In this document: one piece after another, positions 44,916 through 58,494 of the stretch
How positions within the stretch are numbered: the stretch's first letter is position 1
Layout of the letters: each line of letters begins with the position of its first letter
DNA from: Tetradesmus obliquus
Taxonomy: Eukaryota > Chlorophyta > Chlorophyceae > Sphaeropleales > Scenedesmaceae
DNA: 64,000 nucleotides
Reading direction: 5' to 3'
Assembly (NCBI GenBank): GCA_030272155.1
Contig: CP126199.1
Span: 1,736,001-1,800,000, forward strand
Notes under the pieces: generated by a model
What the model was told of the DNA's origin: nothing
Database searches by the model: none
What the model saw: the letters and a program-made list of their open reading frames with translations, nothing else
Made by a program: the position numbers and the translations under genes

Positions 44916-47900
44916 ATGGAAGGCGGACAGCGTAGGCGAGGTGCGCTCGAGGTGCTGGGCAGTCTGCAACTGTGAGGGGTCTGAGTAATGGCTTTGCCAG
45001 ATGTCCGTGCTTTGCGGGATCGCATAACCTTGCAGCACCACGAAGCAATAGCGGCTCTGCTCTCTGCCGTTCTCATGCTGGTCGCTGAGCCAGCCTCTGC
45101 TGACTTGTGTGCTGCTGTGCTGCCTGCTTCCCTTGTCACACAGGTGGTGGGGGCAGGAAGGGTGGCAGTGATTACCACCGCAAGGGCTACAAGTCAAAGT
45201 CACACGTGCTGGAGCTGCAGTGTAAGGACAAGGTCAACACGCTGCACAAGCTGCAGAACGAGAACGGCTTCCTGCAGCTCAAGGGCTGTGTGCTGGAGCT
45301 GCTGCTGGAGGTGGCCAGCGAGATTGTGGTGCACAAGCGCGCACACATCGACGTGGCCTTTCCGAATTTGAACGATGCGCAGCTGCTGGAGTTCCTGGAC
45401 GAGTTTCTGGAGAAGTATGGCGGATACAACGCCGACAGGCCCACAGAGCGCAACCTGTTCCACCTGGAGCAGTGAGTGCTGCTGCAGGCAGCGTGCCGTC
45501 ATCAAGCAGCAGACTCCTGCAAAGCAGAACACAGCAACAGAGCATGCGCGCAGGCTGCTTCTCAGCGCACCGGCAAGATGCGGATGCAGCGGCGGCAACG
45601 TCTTAGGCACAGCAACAGAAGCAGCGGGGTTGTGCACGGCCTGCTTTGTGTAGTGGCTGCAGGGACCGCATCTGTCAGCAACGGGATGCTGCCTATGCTT
45701 GAAGCACCCCCCTTTCTACACATGCACCTGTCTCCTCGTTCTACTGTTGCTTGCTCTTGCACTTGCCTCGCCTGTGCTGCTTCAGCTGCTCCTGTGCATC
45801 CTGACCTCATCCATACCGCCGTGCTGTCGTTACTTGTTCAAACTGCCAATCTAAACTGTCCTGCAGGCTGAAGGTGGAAGAGTACCAGCAGCTCACCCCT
45901 GAGAGCTTCAAAAAGCGCTACGTAACGCTGGTGCAGCAACTGAGCCTCATGCTGCTGCAGGTGCGGCAGTGTTTGTATTTGTGTCTGCCTAAGCAGGCCT
46001 GCGCCGCGACAGATCTGCAGCAGCTGTTGCTCAGCCTGCTGCGGTGCTTGAATATGGCAGTGTTCATCATTGTGCGGCACGTGATTGGTAATAGTGACCG
46101 AAAACGTGCTGCTGCGATAGCATCCTGCACAGCAGACCAGCAGTGTGGTGTGCCGATTTGGGTTTGCTGCTTGAATGCTGACCGGAAAGCATGTGTAGAC
46201 TAATCGCTGTATGACGCGCCTTGCTTCGCCTCTCATGCCTCACTTACCGCCGATCTGCTGAACCACCCTGTTGCACCAAACTATCCTGCAGGCAACAGAC
46301 GACAGCATTGCGGGCGGGCTCATGACCACAGTGTCTGAACTGAAGCAGCTGCTGATTGGCGCCGTGCTGTGGAACCCTATGGTGTTCCACACAGTCAGCG
46401 TGCACCACCTGGCCTCTGGCGAGCCAGTGGTGGCGGACCATGAGCATGCAGAGGCTACTATGAGCGGCGTGTGCCTGGATGCCCGGCAGAGCGAGGTGCT
46501 GCTCATCATCGCAGGTAGGTTTGAATGGCAGCAGCTGTGTTGCAGGGTGTGTAGAGCTGAGCATGCAGAGGCTACTGTGAGCGGCATGTGCCTGAATGCT
46601 TGTAGAGCGCCAGTGCTGCCAATCAATGCAGGTGGGTGACGAATTTGGCTCGAGTGTAGCAGTTGTGTGTGGCGTGTCCAGCAGCAGCTGTGCAGGGTGT
46701 GTAGAGCTGAGCATGCAGAGGCTACCGTGGGCGGCGTGTGCCTGGATGCGCGCCAGCGCGAAGTGCTGCTCATCATCGCTGGTGGGTTTGCATGGCAGCA
46801 TCAGTTGTGCAGAGTGTGTAGAATTGAGCATCAGCGGGGTGTGCCTGGATGCCCACTAGAGGGCAGTGCTGCTCATCATCGCTGGTGGGTGATAAATTTG
46901 GTTTTGAGTGCAGCAGTTGTGTGTGGCGTGTCCAGCAGCAGCCGTGCAGAGCGTTTAGTGCTGAGCATGCAGCGGCTACTTCAAGAGGCGTATGCCTGGA
47001 TGCCCGCCAGAGGGAAGTGCTGCTCATCATTGCAGGCAGGTGGCATTTGCACTTGTGTGGCATTAACAGGAGTTCTGAGAGGCGTCAGATGGGGTGGTGG
47101 CAGGAAGCCATGCGTCTGCAGAGCAGGCTTGCAGGGCAGTGTGACTTTGCGCATGTATGCGCAAGAAATGGCACAAGGGATGCATGGAGCGCACAGCATC
47201 CGACTGCTGCCTGATGCTGGTGCTCTCACCGCCCCCGCCCGCCTGCTGCCGTGTTTATCTTCCTTCCAAATGTCCTGCAGGCATGTTCACCTCGCAGACC
47301 AAACAAGCTGGAGGCATCCCACCTCAACCTGCTGCTGTTTTCCTTTCCCGCCCTTTCCTGCAGGCATGTTCACCTCGCAGACCAAACAAGCTGGAGGCCT
47401 CCCACCTCAACCTGCTGCTGTTTTCCTTTCCCGCCCTTTCCTGCAGGCATGTACACCTCGCAGACCAACAAGCTGGAGGCCTCCCACCTCAACCTCCTGC
47501 TGTTTTCCTTTCCCGCCCTTCCCTGCAGGCATGTACACCTCGCAGACCAACAAGCTGGAGGCCTCGCACCTCAACCTGGCTGCACAGCTGGAAGCAGAGA
47601 TGGCCAGCGACAACCCCGGCAGCTTGGCGAGCCTCATCAACCGCATGAGCAGCAACATGTTCCGGCTCGAGGCCATCCACCAGCTCTTCCACACTGCAGT
47701 CATCCAGGCGCTGCTCGACCAGCAGCTGGCACACATGTGTGTGCGCTGCTTCCCGCGCTTCCCTTCCTTCAAAGACCTGCTCGCTGCACTCGAGCGCATC
47801 AACAAGCAGCGGGTTGAGTCGGGAGTGCCGGCGCCGCAGCCCGCAGGAATTCCTGCAGGCGGCGCGCTGGCTATGCTCGGCATCAGCACCAGCATGACCA

Positions 47901-49744
47901 CGCCTGCAGGAAACGGCGGTGCGGCAGCAGCAGCAGCAGCAGCAGGTAGCTTTGAAGGTAGTGGGGACGGCGCAAAGCAGGAGGGGCCGTCCGGAACAGG
48001 CAGCGATGCGGAGGGCGATGCTGCAGCAGCTGCAGGGGCAGCGCCAGTGCTTGCAGGAGGAGGAGGACTTCCTGCAAGCATCGAGAGCTTCCTGAAGAAG
48101 GAAGATGAAGATGCAGTGGCAGCGGCAGCGGCAGCAGGCAATGGAGGCAGCGGCGGCTCTCCTACCTCGCTGTCAGCGCTGAAAGCAGCGGTGGGATCTG
48201 CAGCAGCACTGCAGCAGGCGCAGGCTGCATGGGCAGAGGATGAGAGCGGCCGGAGTGAAAGCAAGCCTGCAGCAGCCCGCAACATCAGCAGCGGCGCAGC
48301 AGCTGGCGCGAGCTCAGCGCAAAAAGCGCCGCGGCAGAGCTCGAAAGCCGACGCGCAGCAGCGGCAGCAGGAGCAGAGCAGCAAGGGCGGCGCGCAGCGC
48401 GAGTGGGGCAGCAGCGCTGGGGGCGGCAAAGGCGGCGGCGGCAGCAAGCGCGCAGCAGCGGCAGGTGACTCGGGGAAGCCGTACCACCCTCCTGCAAAGC
48501 GAGGGCGGCCTCCAAGCAGCAAGAATGCGCTGTCTCCTGCAAGTGCGGTAGTTATGGCAGCAGGCGCGAACGGGCTCGACCCTGCCACAGCAGCAGGCTT
48601 GAGCCCTATGGAGATTGACCCTGCTGCTGCTGCTGCACTGCCGGTGCCGCTGCCTGCTGAGCTGGCCAACCGCGGCGGGGTTCAGCAGCAGCTGTTGCCA
48701 GGGTTTGGGCATTTGAACCAGCTGGCGGCTGCGGCGGCTGGGGCTGCAGGAATGGGTGGCGCTGCAGGCGGTGGTGTGGCAGATCCCTCCTCTGGTGGGA
48801 CTGCATCAACGATGAAGCAGCTGCTGATGCTGCTGCACCAGCCCAACACCACGCCAGCGCAGCAGCAGCAGATCTTCCAGGCGGTGAATCAACTGGCAGC
48901 ACAGGAGCGGCAGCAGCAGCAGCAGCAGGCAGCAGCAGCGGCTGCAGCGCTTCAACAGCAGCAGCAGCAGCAAGTGCCTGCAGGGCTAGAGAGCTTGCTG
49001 CAGGCTGCTTTGGGCGGGGGCACTTCTGATGCTGGCCGGTGGCAGCAGCAGCAGCAGAGTGCTGCGATGAACCACCACCAGCAACAGCAGCAGCAGCAAG
49101 GTCAGGCAGACTTGCTGCTTGCAGCGATGAGTCAGCTGGGAGGCCCTACAGCAGCAGCGGCGGCAGCAGCAGCGGCTGCTGCGTCTCCTGCAGCCACCAA
49201 AATTCTGGAAAGCCTGCTACTGCAGCAGCTGCAGCAACAACAGCAGCAGCAACAGCAGCAGCAGCAACAGAGGCGGCAGCAGCAGCAGCAGGCTGCCAAT
49301 GTGCAGCAGGCCCAGGCCAACCAGCAGCAGCAGGCCTTGCAGCAGCAGCTGTATGCCAGTGCCAAAGCTGCGAACGCTGCAATGGGCCAGGCTGGTTCAG
49401 GGCCCAGCAGTAACAACGCAAGCCAGCTCCAGCAGGTGCTGATGCGTACAGTAACGCATATGCTGCAGGCGGTCAGTGATGTAGCAGAGGCGGCAGCAGC
49501 AGCAGAGGCGGCATCAGCAGGCAGCTCGAGTGCTGCAGTGGCAGCAGCAGAGGCCGCGCTGCTGGCTGCAGCAAAGACGGTGCAAAGCGTCCGCGCACGT
49601 GGCGCAGGCAAGCAGCCGACTGCCTCTGCAGCAGCAGCAGCAGCAGCGCCGCAAGACATCTCCATGATGCTAGATGCTAGCAGGAACAGCCAGTCTGGAC
49701 TTGCGGCTGCTTTGGGTGTGATGATGCCAGCTGTCTCGCAGCCT

Positions 49745-49778
<34 letters not shown>

Positions 49779-51583
49779 GGGCTGGTACAGGTGCTTTGCG
49801 GCAGCCAAACAGCCAGGGAGAGGCAGCCTCGCACCAGCAGCAGCTAGTGTGTAATGCAGTAGATGCGCTGAAGCAGCTGTCAGTGCTGCGGCAGCAGCAG
49901 AACGGCCAGCTAGCTGCAGTCAAGGCAGACCCTGACGCTGCAGCAGCAGCAGCAGCAGGCCAGCGTGACGGCCGCAACGCAGCGATGGCGGCCTTGACAG
50001 CAGCCGCAGCATCAAACTCACGGCAGCAGCAGCAGCAGCAGCAGGGTGCGGTGAACATGAGCATGCTGCGTGGCATGGGTGGTACAAATGCAGTAGCTGA
50101 TGTAGAGGCTGCGCTAGCAGCGTACAGCCAGGGCCATCCTGCGTCAGCAGTACAGGCAGCACTGCAGCAGCAGCAGCAGCAGCAGCAGCAGCCAGCAGCA
50201 GGCAGCATGGGTCTGGATGCTGCAGGTGCTGCTGCTGTTGAGGCGCTGGCAGCTAGTGCAGGCCGCACAACACTAAGCAGCAATGCAGGGACAGGCAAGG
50301 CGCCTGCTGCTGCTGCTGCTAGTGGGAACTACCTCCTTGATCTACTTGCAGCTGCTGCTGGCGCTGGCGGCGCTGCTGCTGCTGCTGCTCCTGCTGCGCC
50401 TGTCTCTGCAGCAGCTGCAGGTGCAACCGGTGGTGCAACAGCCGGCGCCAATGGAGCTGCAGCAGCAGCAGCAGCAGCAGCAGCAGCTGCCGGGGGTGGT
50501 GGCGGTGGTGGGGGGGGTGCTGGGCATGACAGTCAATCTGCTGGTAGCTCCACCACGTCAGCAGGCCAGGCAGCAAGGCAACCACACAACGATGAGCCTA
50601 GCGTGTGCCAGCAGGCGCCCACATCAGCACCAGCAGCAGCAGCAGCAGCTGGCACTGCACAGGCCGCTGGCCAGAGCTCTCTGCTGCCGGCTGCTGCTGC
50701 TGCTGGAGCAGCAGGGCTGTCTGCCGAGGCACTGGTGCAGCTGATGCTCACTGCACTTGCAAGCCCAGGCGGTGGTGCGCTGAACCCTGCAGTAAGCTCC
50801 GCACTGGCAGCAGCAGTAGCACCCATGGCTATGCCTGCAGGCAATGGCAACGGCTATAGCAGCAGCAACGGCAACGGCAGCAGGGCAGCAGCTCCTCGCT
50901 CTGCAGCAGCAGCAGCAGCAGGCAGCATGCCGCCGCCAGCAACAGCAGGCCTGCAGCAGCAGCAGCAGCAGCAGCAGCCTGCAGCAGCAGCGCTGGGCTC
51001 AGGTTTAGGTTTAGGTCCTGCAGGGCTTGCGGGCCTGCTTGATCTCCCCAGGGGTGCTGACAGGGCCAGTTTGGATAGCTTGAGCCAGGTCTTAGGGTTG
51101 GCAGGCCTGACAGGGCTGCCTGCAGCTGCTGCAGCAGCTCCAACACAGCAGCAGCAGCCGCAGCAGCAGGGTAGGGCAAGTACGCCAGGTGCAGCTGCTG
51201 CTGATCTAGGAGCAGGAAATGCTGAAGAGGCGGCATCGCTGGCGGCGGCTGCAGCAGCATTGATGTCAGTGGCTACCACGCGCAGCCCGAAGGCTGTGGC
51301 GAGGCCCCTGAATGATGCTCACCCTGCACAGCAGCAGCAGCAGCAGCAGGATGCAGCAGCAGCAGGTGCAGCAGAGCAGTTAGAGCTGCTGGCAGCAGCT
51401 GGGCAGGCGGCTGGAGCAGCAGCAGCACAGGCTGAGGAGGCACATGCTGCTGCTGCTGCTACGGCGGCTACGGCTGCTGCTGCAGCAGAGCAGCTGCCGG
51501 CTGCTGCTGCACTGGCTGTCAAGCTAGAGCATCTTGAGCCAACTCAAGCAGAGCAGCAGACTGCACAGGCTGGCGCTGCTTGA
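44916..51583 (+). CDS. Large Gln/Ala-rich protein with a conserved-looking helical N-terminus, family unknown
   Basis: Exons 44916-44940, 45144-45471, 45867-45960, 46292-46514 and 47529-51583 join in phase for about 1,573 residues. The protein starts MEGGQRRRGGGGRKGG, a basic Gly/Arg head that could bind nucleic acid. Residues of about 30-320 are ordered and mostly helical: LQLKGCVLELLLEVASEIV, LLEFLDEFLEKYGG, FKKRYVTLVQQLSLMLLQ, LKQLLIGAVLWNPMVFHTV, LASLINRMSSNMFRLEAIHQ. The remaining 1,200 or so residues are Gln, Ala, Gly and Ser homopolymers with short islands, including a basic KPYHPPAKRGRPP resembling an AT-hook or nuclear signal. The composition suggests a nuclear transcription co-regulator; that is inference. 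I do not recognise the N-terminal fold. The microexon start is chosen because its phase fits exactly. Frames opening upstream of 47529 are intron read-through. Confidence 0.7.
46559..47528 (+). repeat. Decoy exon copies in the last intron of the Gln/Ala-rich gene
   Basis: Four copies of the end of the exon at 46514 (HAEAT.SGVCLDAR..EVLLIIAG plus donor) lie at about 46559-46633, 46710-46783, 46826-46886 and 46963-47036. Then three copies of the start of the next exon (GM.TSQT.KLEASHLNL after a TCCTGCAG acceptor) begin near 47281, 47366 and 47449, before the real one at 47529, spaced about 80-85 bp. One intron thus carries both kinds. Confidence 0.92.
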
Positions 51584-54500
51584 GCGGGGGTGGGGTGTAC
51601 ATGTGTGTGTGCGTGTTGCAAGGGCAGGTGTGGCAGCTGATGTGTTTGTGTGATCGGTTGAGCGCTGCTCTGCTCTGCGTAGGGTGAGCGTGGGGCGGGC
51701 AGCTGGTTGCACTGGCATGGCGTGGCATGCGTCTAGCAGGCAGCGGAGGTTTGACGGTGCTTTGACCGCTGTTTGACTGAGCATGCTGTGTAGTGTGTGT
51801 TGCGTCGAGTTTGACTTTGCAGCCTGTTGACTAGGCTGGCAGGTGGTCAACCAAGGTGATTGCACGGTTGCTGCCTGAAGACGGCTCAGCGTTGGATTTC
51901 ATGCGGCGCTGCCCGCTCGTGCCAGGCTGCTGCTGCTGCATCATACCATGTAAAGCAGCAGCTCTGTGGCAGTATGCATGGCCATGGGGTGTTGGGGTTG
52001 GCTGTCGAGCCAGCAGTGGCGCTGCTGCCAATACGAAGGAGGGTTTAGTTGTGGCTGCACTTAGCTGTGGTTTAGGTGCTGGCCAGAACGTGGCGCCTGA
52101 TTTGTGATTGCATGTCATCAGTACATGGCAGCTCTGTGTCCCTGCTGGAGCTGCATGCAGGTTCCTCAACCGTGTATCCTGCAGTCCAATGGTCCATTGT
52201 GTGTGTTTGCGCGTCTTTGATCTGTGCTGTGTGCTGTTTGAAGCTTCTGGCAGTGTGGAAACACGAGCACGGATGTGTTGTTTGTACTATGTACGGTTTG
52301 GGTGCTGTGCCCCATGTGAACCCTCACATGCTCGGGCATGGCAGGATTGTGTACTGCAGCTGATACTTGCTTGCCACACACTGAAAAGGAAGCGCTGGTG
52401 TCGGGGCAAGTCTTGTGTTGTGTGTTGGGAAGCAATCGCAGTGAGCGGTTGGGCTGGCAAAGGGGCAGATCCGTCACACCGCGGGGGCGTCTGTGAGGTG
52501 TGCAATTGGTGGTTGCCGCCTTGTTATTATGTGGAAAGCGTCACCCGTGTTGGCGCAGGGCGGCAGTTGCACATTCCCAACACGCATCAAGGGTCATGTA
52601 CGAAGACAGCACTGCAGTTGTTGAAAGAGGTGGGGCGGCTGGTTGGTGGCAGCTGGCCGCACAGTGTATGCTGCAGTCCAACGCTGTGCGTTGGGTGATG
52701 TCTGGTCATGTTATGTTCTGTACACAGCAGCTGTGTACTCACAGTGGCAGCAGGCCGTGCTGCAGCGTGTGATGCATTGCACACAGCGGGAGCTACAGGC
52801 AAACTGCAAGTGTTGTCGTTTTCAGTGCGTCAGTGCTAGCGCTTAGGTGTGCTGCTGGCTCCTGGTGTGTTGCGTGTTTTCTGAAGGGATGCATTTGCCG
52901 GTCAGGATTGCAGCAGTTACTACTGTTGAATGAGGAGGTACTTGAGCATACACAGCTGTGCTGATGCTTGTGCCTGATGTCATAGGCACCGCTGCTATGC
53001 TGCTGCTGCAGATTGACAATTCGGGGAGAAGCTGGTAGCAGGCAGGCAGCAGGGTCTTGTCTGATGGCCGATGCGCCTGGTTGCTTTTGTAGAGGCTTGG
53101 TGTGGTTTGCGCCTCGTTGCATGGATGGCAGTACTACTGGCTGGTTAACTTATGCTGAGTGGGGACATGCCGGTTTGGCTACGCGTGCTGTGGCGTCGCA
53201 ATTGTCGCTGCCGAACGCAGGTGGCTGCTCTTGCATGCACGTGTGTATGTATTGCCAGTGGTACTGACAGGAACGCGTGCTCGCTGCTTCCCGTGCTGCC
53301 ATTTCAAACTGGCAATGCTAGCAGCACGGCATTGGTTTGGATGCTTTGACTGCAGGCAAAGTGGTAACGGCTGCGCACGGCGGTGTCGGTGGGGCATGTG
53401 TTATTTGGCAGCAATCCATGCATGCAACAGCAGCTGTGCAGGAGGTTGCAGCTTGCTGTGTGCCACTGCTTAGCACAGCACGGAGGTCCCCAGGACAAGC
53501 GTTATGCATGTTGGCCTGTGTTTCAAAACGTCTGGTTGCATCTGGTGGTCAAAAGGGCTCTTGCATGGCTGTTTCCTGCAAGTGGGCTTGCAATGCACTG
53601 CACTGCAGGCAGCTGGGAAGTAGCGCGTGTATGTATGTGCGCATAGCAGCGCACAGCTAGGCAGGTGGCTGCTGTCCAATATGGCAATGCCTGCGACATA
53701 GATGTTTACCATGCTAGCGTGTAGCAGCGGCGTCTTCTGCATGACGCTCTGCATGGGTGTAGCAGCTCCGTTTCTGCTAGCGTGTGTACAGTAGTTTCAT
53801 TGCATGCTGCACAGGCTTGCTGATAGCGCAGTGTGATGGGCTTCTGCTGCTGTGGTGCTGTTGCTGGTAGCAGGATGGGGCTGCGCAAAGCTCTAGCTGT
53901 ATCGTGTATATCTTGGATAGGTGCTTCCACATGTTTCATAGGAGCAGGGGGCTGGCTGCAACGTGGTTATTAAGCCATGCAGCTATGGGGTTGACACATT
54001 TTCGATTTGTCCTGCAGGCACCTTTTAAACGCTTGCCAGCTGCTTTGCTTTTTGCTACTAGCTGGCGCTGCTGCTGCAAACTGAAGCAGCATGTGTCATT
54101 GCATCTTTGTTGTTAAGCCGTTCCATGTGTCTGCACTGTGCCTGCATCGGTGGTGTGTGCTGCACACTGCACATGTCACAGCCTCCTCTGTGCTTGCATC
54201 AGTGTACGTGCTACCGAGCCTCCTGGTGCTGCTGCAGCTGCTTGCCGTGCCTCTTGAACTATGCAAACGGTGCTCCTGGGTGTGTGTATCACTCAGGCGC
54301 AGCACTGGATCTGTATCCACTCGCGTACACACATATCTGTTGTGTGGCATGTGGGTGGAAAGCAAAGCTATGCCCTGCAGAATGGCAAGTAGCCGTCTCT
54401 ATTTGATGTCAGAAGCGTGCCTGTTCATGGCTGACTGGTGGAGCTGCAAATTGCAGAAGCGTGCCTGTTCGTGGCTGACGGGTGGGAAGGGGCGGTGTGT

Positions 54501-55545
54501 GCAGGCAGATAGGTGTCCTCCAGCAACGGCGCACCCAGCAACTAATGCTGGCTTTGAAGTAGGCGTGTATCTGGTGTATCTGTCCAGCAACTGTGTCTAG
54601 TGCTGCTTTGTTTGTGTTCCTTATGCGGGTGTCTGTCGGAATAACGGTATAATATGTGAGCCATGGCAGCATGAGTTCACGTTTTGGTGGTGACTGGTAT
54701 CTGTCGTGGCGCATCCTGCGTGACTGACATTGTCTGTATGAGCTGCTTTTGTGTGTTTATTCCAGCGCTCAACGTGCTGCTGCCGAGGATGAACTTGACT
54801 GCAGGCTGATGCTTTCCTGCGAGTCTTGCCCCACTGCACTGTGTCATCAGACTGATCAACGCCTTGCAGCAGTCCAATCCTGCAGCGCTTTCTGATTGGT
54901 TGCAGCAGTAGTGCAGCATTGAGAGGAGTGCACTTCTACTTGTGCATGCGGAGCAGAGTTTTGTGCATTGTGCGTGATGTTAACTGACACTTTGTTTTTG
55001 AAGTGCACTGTCAGATCCTGCCGTCAGCTGCTCAGAATTTGGGCCAGCGCCTAGCAAATGGGTTGAAGGCATTTGTAACGCTCTCACACCATCTCAGTTT
55101 ACCACGGTAATGCCGCAGTGCTTCATACAAGTCTCCAAGGCAGGCCATTCACCCATGCTGGATGCGTAACCAGCCACTGCCTTGCAACACTGCAGCCTGC
55201 GGTTAAAATTGAAACGGTTGGATTTCAACAATGTAGGTATTGCTTCTTATGCTGCAGCGCCGAGTACGTTGGCAACAGAGCAACAAGGCACCAATGACAG
55301 CAAGCTGTGCCCTGAACCAGTGAAAGCTAGGGTTGGCAAACACAGGACCTGAGGGCTTGATCGACGACGTTGAAAGCTCACACACAACAGGAAACTTTGC
55401 AGCACTATTGTAGTTCGTGCGTTGCGTTGAGAACGTTGCTTGTTGTTCTGCTGACACGCCACGTTGCCCTTGCTGCAACTCCCTTTGCGGTGTTCCTGCC
55501 ACTTCACGGTGTAGATCAGACTTCCAAAACATCGATTTTGGAGCT
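51584..55545. other. Gene-poor stretch of about 4 kb
   Basis: 3' flank of the Gln/Ala-rich gene (TGTAA at 51949), then no recognisable gene on either strand. Short frames are scattered and have no conserved motif or splice pattern. CTG/CAG runs are much rarer here than in the genes. Confidence 0.5.
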
Positions 55546-58064
55546 ATGGTGCTTGTACTGTGTATCGGAGACATTCACATACCCCACAGGGCAACAGACA
55601 TACCAGCAAAGTTCAGGGAGCTGCTCAAACCGGGCAAAATCCACCATGTATTATGTACAGGCAACCTCTGCAGCAAAGTAAGAACTGTTAGGCACAAGAA
55701 GTCATTGCAGGGCCCAGCAGACGCACGTTGAGGAATGATGTTTACTGTCGTGTTTGGTGTGTTGGTGCTGCTGCTGCGCAGTCGATGCTAGAGTTCCTAA
55801 GAGGCATATGCAGCGACGTGAAGGTGGTGCAAGGAGACTTTGACGACTTTCAGTCCCCAGAACATCTGGTGAGCAGCAGCAGCAGCAATGCTGACTTAGT
55901 ATCAGCTAGTATCAGCTGGTGCAGCATGCCATGTGTTGGGCCAGCTGTACAGCAAGTGGCTCCAGCACATCTGTAATCCTTCTGCAGCTCTTATGAGAGG
56001 GGTGAGGCTGTGCAGCAGGTATCCTGCAAGTCTTTATTGTGAACAGCAGCAGCACCAGCTGGGACAGGGTGTCAGCAAGACGCGCATGCATAGCACTGTT
56101 GCAGTCGAGCAACCGGGATAGTTTGCAAAGCCTGACACTTCGTATCGGCAGATGCGTGTCATGGCAGAACAATTGCTGCAGCCATCAATGTACACACATA
56201 TCCTGCACCACACCGCAGGTGGTGGAGCTGGCAGGCTTCAAGGTGGGCGTGTGCCACGGCCACCAGGTGGTGCCCTGCCTATGGTCACTGCTTGAAACCC
56301 TGTTGTACCGCTTTTCAAACCCCAAAACCCCGCAGGTGGTGGAGCTAGCGGGCTTCGAAGTGGGTGTGTGCCACGGGCACCAAGTGGTGCCCTGCTGACA
56401 TGTGCATGTGGTTCCATCTCCAACCATTTCAATCGTTTTGAAACCTAAACCCTTTCCACCCCTTTTCAAACCCTAAACCCTGCAGGTGGTGGAGCTAGCA
56501 GGCTTCAAGATGGGCGTGTGCCACGGGCACCAGGTGGTGCCCTGCTGACATGAGCCTGGGGTTGCTCTCCACACCTATCAAACCGCTGAAAAACCTAAAC
56601 CCTGTCAAACCCCTCCTGGAACGGCTTGCAACCCTAAACCCAGGTGGTGGAGCTGGCTGGCTTCAAGGTGGGCGTGTGCCACGGCCACCAGGTGGTGCCC
56701 TGCTGACATCAGCCTGTGGTTGTGTTTTGAACCCTGTCAAACCCTGGAAACCTAAACCTTTTTTCACCTTTTCTGAACCCCAAACCCTGCAGGTTGTGGA
56801 GCTAGCGGGCTTCAAGGTGGGCGTGTGCCACGGGCACCAGGTGGTGCCCTGGGGTGACAGGGAGGCGCTGGCCATACTGCAGCGGCAGATGGGCGCGGAC
56901 ATACTCGTGACGGGGCACACGCACGAGTTCAAGGTGGGGCGTGGCACCATTCAGGAGGTTTAAAATTTACATGCTGTAGCGGCAGATGGGCATGGACATA
57001 CTCGTGACGGGGCACACGCACGAGTTCAAGGTGGGGCGTGGGGTAAACAAACACAGAATATGCTGAGCGGCTGACATGTATCCTGCAGCGGCAGATGGGT
57101 GCTGCCCTGCCTCATGGGCGCTGCGCTGCACTGGCGCTTGCGCTGCACTGTGCGGGCGCTGCCTTGCGCTGCCTTGTGCTCTGCTGGATTTCTGCTGCTG
57201 CAGGCGTCTGTATACGCGGAGCTGCTGCAGGTCAACCTGGGCAGTGCTGTCTCTTGCACTGAGCCGGCCTGTGCTGCATGATGATGTACTGTGATGATGC
57301 TGTACTGTCATCTGCTGCTGCAGGCGTCTGTGTACGAGGAGCTGCTGCAGGCCAACCCCGGGCAGTGCTGTACCTTGCGCTGAGCCTTTCTGTACTGCTT
57401 TGATGCTGTGCTTCCATCTGCTGCTGCAGGCATCTTTGTATAAGGAGCTGCTGCAAGTCAATTCAGGCAGTGCCATGCCGTGCTGCACCTTGCTCTGATT
57501 CCTCATGCTGCACCGCACTGCTTTACGCTCTGCTTTCACCTGCTGCTGCAGGCGGCTGTGTATAAGGAGCTGCTGCAGGTCAACCCGGGCAGTGCAACTG
57601 TGCTGTGCTGCGCTGCACTTTGCTCTGGTGCCTCATGCTGTGCTGATGGTGCTGAGTTGTGCCTCATGCTGCTGAAGGCGTCTGTGTACGAGGAGCTGCT
57701 GCAGATGTATCCGGGCAGGGCGTGTCTTGCGCTAAGCTGTGCTGTGCTGTGCTGTGCTGTGCTGTGCTGTGCTGTGCTGTGCTGCACTGCTTCATGCTGT
57801 GCTGCCATCTGCTGCTGCAGGCGGCAGTGTATGAGGAGCTGCTGCAGGTCAACCCCGGGTCAGCCACTGGCGCGTACAGCGCCATCAGCCAAGAGGCGGT
57901 GCAGCCCAGCTTCGTGCTGATGGACCTGGAGGGAGGCAAGGTGCGTCAAGTTGTTTGCTGTAGTGAGCAAGTTTCGCGTGTGTAGGTGTACTGGTTTGTG
58001 GCGTTTGTGCCTGTGGTGAGCAGCCCAGCTTCGTGCTCATGGACATGGAGGGAGGCAAGGTGTG

Positions 58065-58128
<64 letters not shown>

Positions 58129-58494
58129 TGTGTGTGTTTTGTGTGGAAAGGGGGGAGGGGCTCTGGCCAAATTGAATGTTTGGCCTACGTACTTACAGTT
58201 GGTTTGTGGGATGTGCCTGTGGTGTGCAGCCGAGCTGTGTGCTGATGGACCTGGAGGGAGGCGAGGTGCAGCTGCTGGCTTTGTTGATGAACTTCAGCAG
58301 TTGATTGATTAGTTTGTTGAAATGGCTTAACCAGGTCATCTGAGCGACTGTCTGATTGATCAAAACTGCTGCTGCTGCGGCTGCTGCTGCCGCAGGCCAC
58401 CATCTATGTGTACCAGCTAGTGGATGGGGAGGTGAAGGTTGAGAAGATCGACCACACCAAGGCAGCAGCGGCAGCAACGGCAATGACCGCATAG
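55546..58494 (+). CDS. VPS29: Vacuolar protein sorting-associated protein 29 (retromer subunit)
   Basis: VPS29 is the metallophosphoesterase-fold subunit of the retromer coat, which recycles cargo from endosomes; it scaffolds VPS35 and is thought to lack real phosphatase activity. Exons 55546-55677, 55782-55868, 56793-56933, 57821-57940 and 58396-58494 join in phase for 192 residues (human 182). Fold motifs: GDIHIPHR, KIHHVLCTGNLC, VVQGDFDD, VGVCHGHQVVPWGD, DILVTGHTHEFK, NPGSATGAYSA, PSFVLMDLEG and the final strand YVYQLVDGEVKVEKID. The C-terminus adds a short Ala/Thr tail. The introns before exons 3 and 4 hold four and five decoy copies of the following exon start. Confidence 0.95.
56219..57060 (+). 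repeat. Copies of VPS29 exon 3 edges
   Basis: The start of exon 3 (VVELAGFKVGVCHGHQVVP) with an AG acceptor occurs at 56219, 56336, 56485 and 56644, before the functional copy at 56793. In each decoy the conserved Trp after VVP is replaced by Cys and a stop. After the exon, its end (RQMG.DILVTGHTHEFK plus a GTGGGG donor) is repeated at about 56979-57040, and part of it near 57089. Confidence 0.93.
57204..57820 (+). repeat. Five decoy copies of the VPS29 exon 4 start
   Basis: Copies of (A)xVYEELLQVNPGSA, mostly preceded by CTGCTGCAG, begin at 57204, 57324, 57430, 57552 and 57678, before the functional exon at 57821. Spacing is 106-143 bp. Two copies of the exon's end (PSFVLMDMEGGK-type) follow at about 58021-58060 and 58229-58265. 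Confidence 0.93.
57736..57784 (+). repeat. (GCTGT)9 pentanucleotide repeat
   Basis: Nine GCTGT units between two VPS29 exon 4 copies. Confidence 0.95.
58064..58130 (+). repeat. (TGCG)n tetranucleotide repeat, about 16 copies
   Basis: A long alternating purine-pyrimidine run just after a decoy donor in the last VPS29 intron; such runs can adopt Z-DNA. Confidence 0.95.
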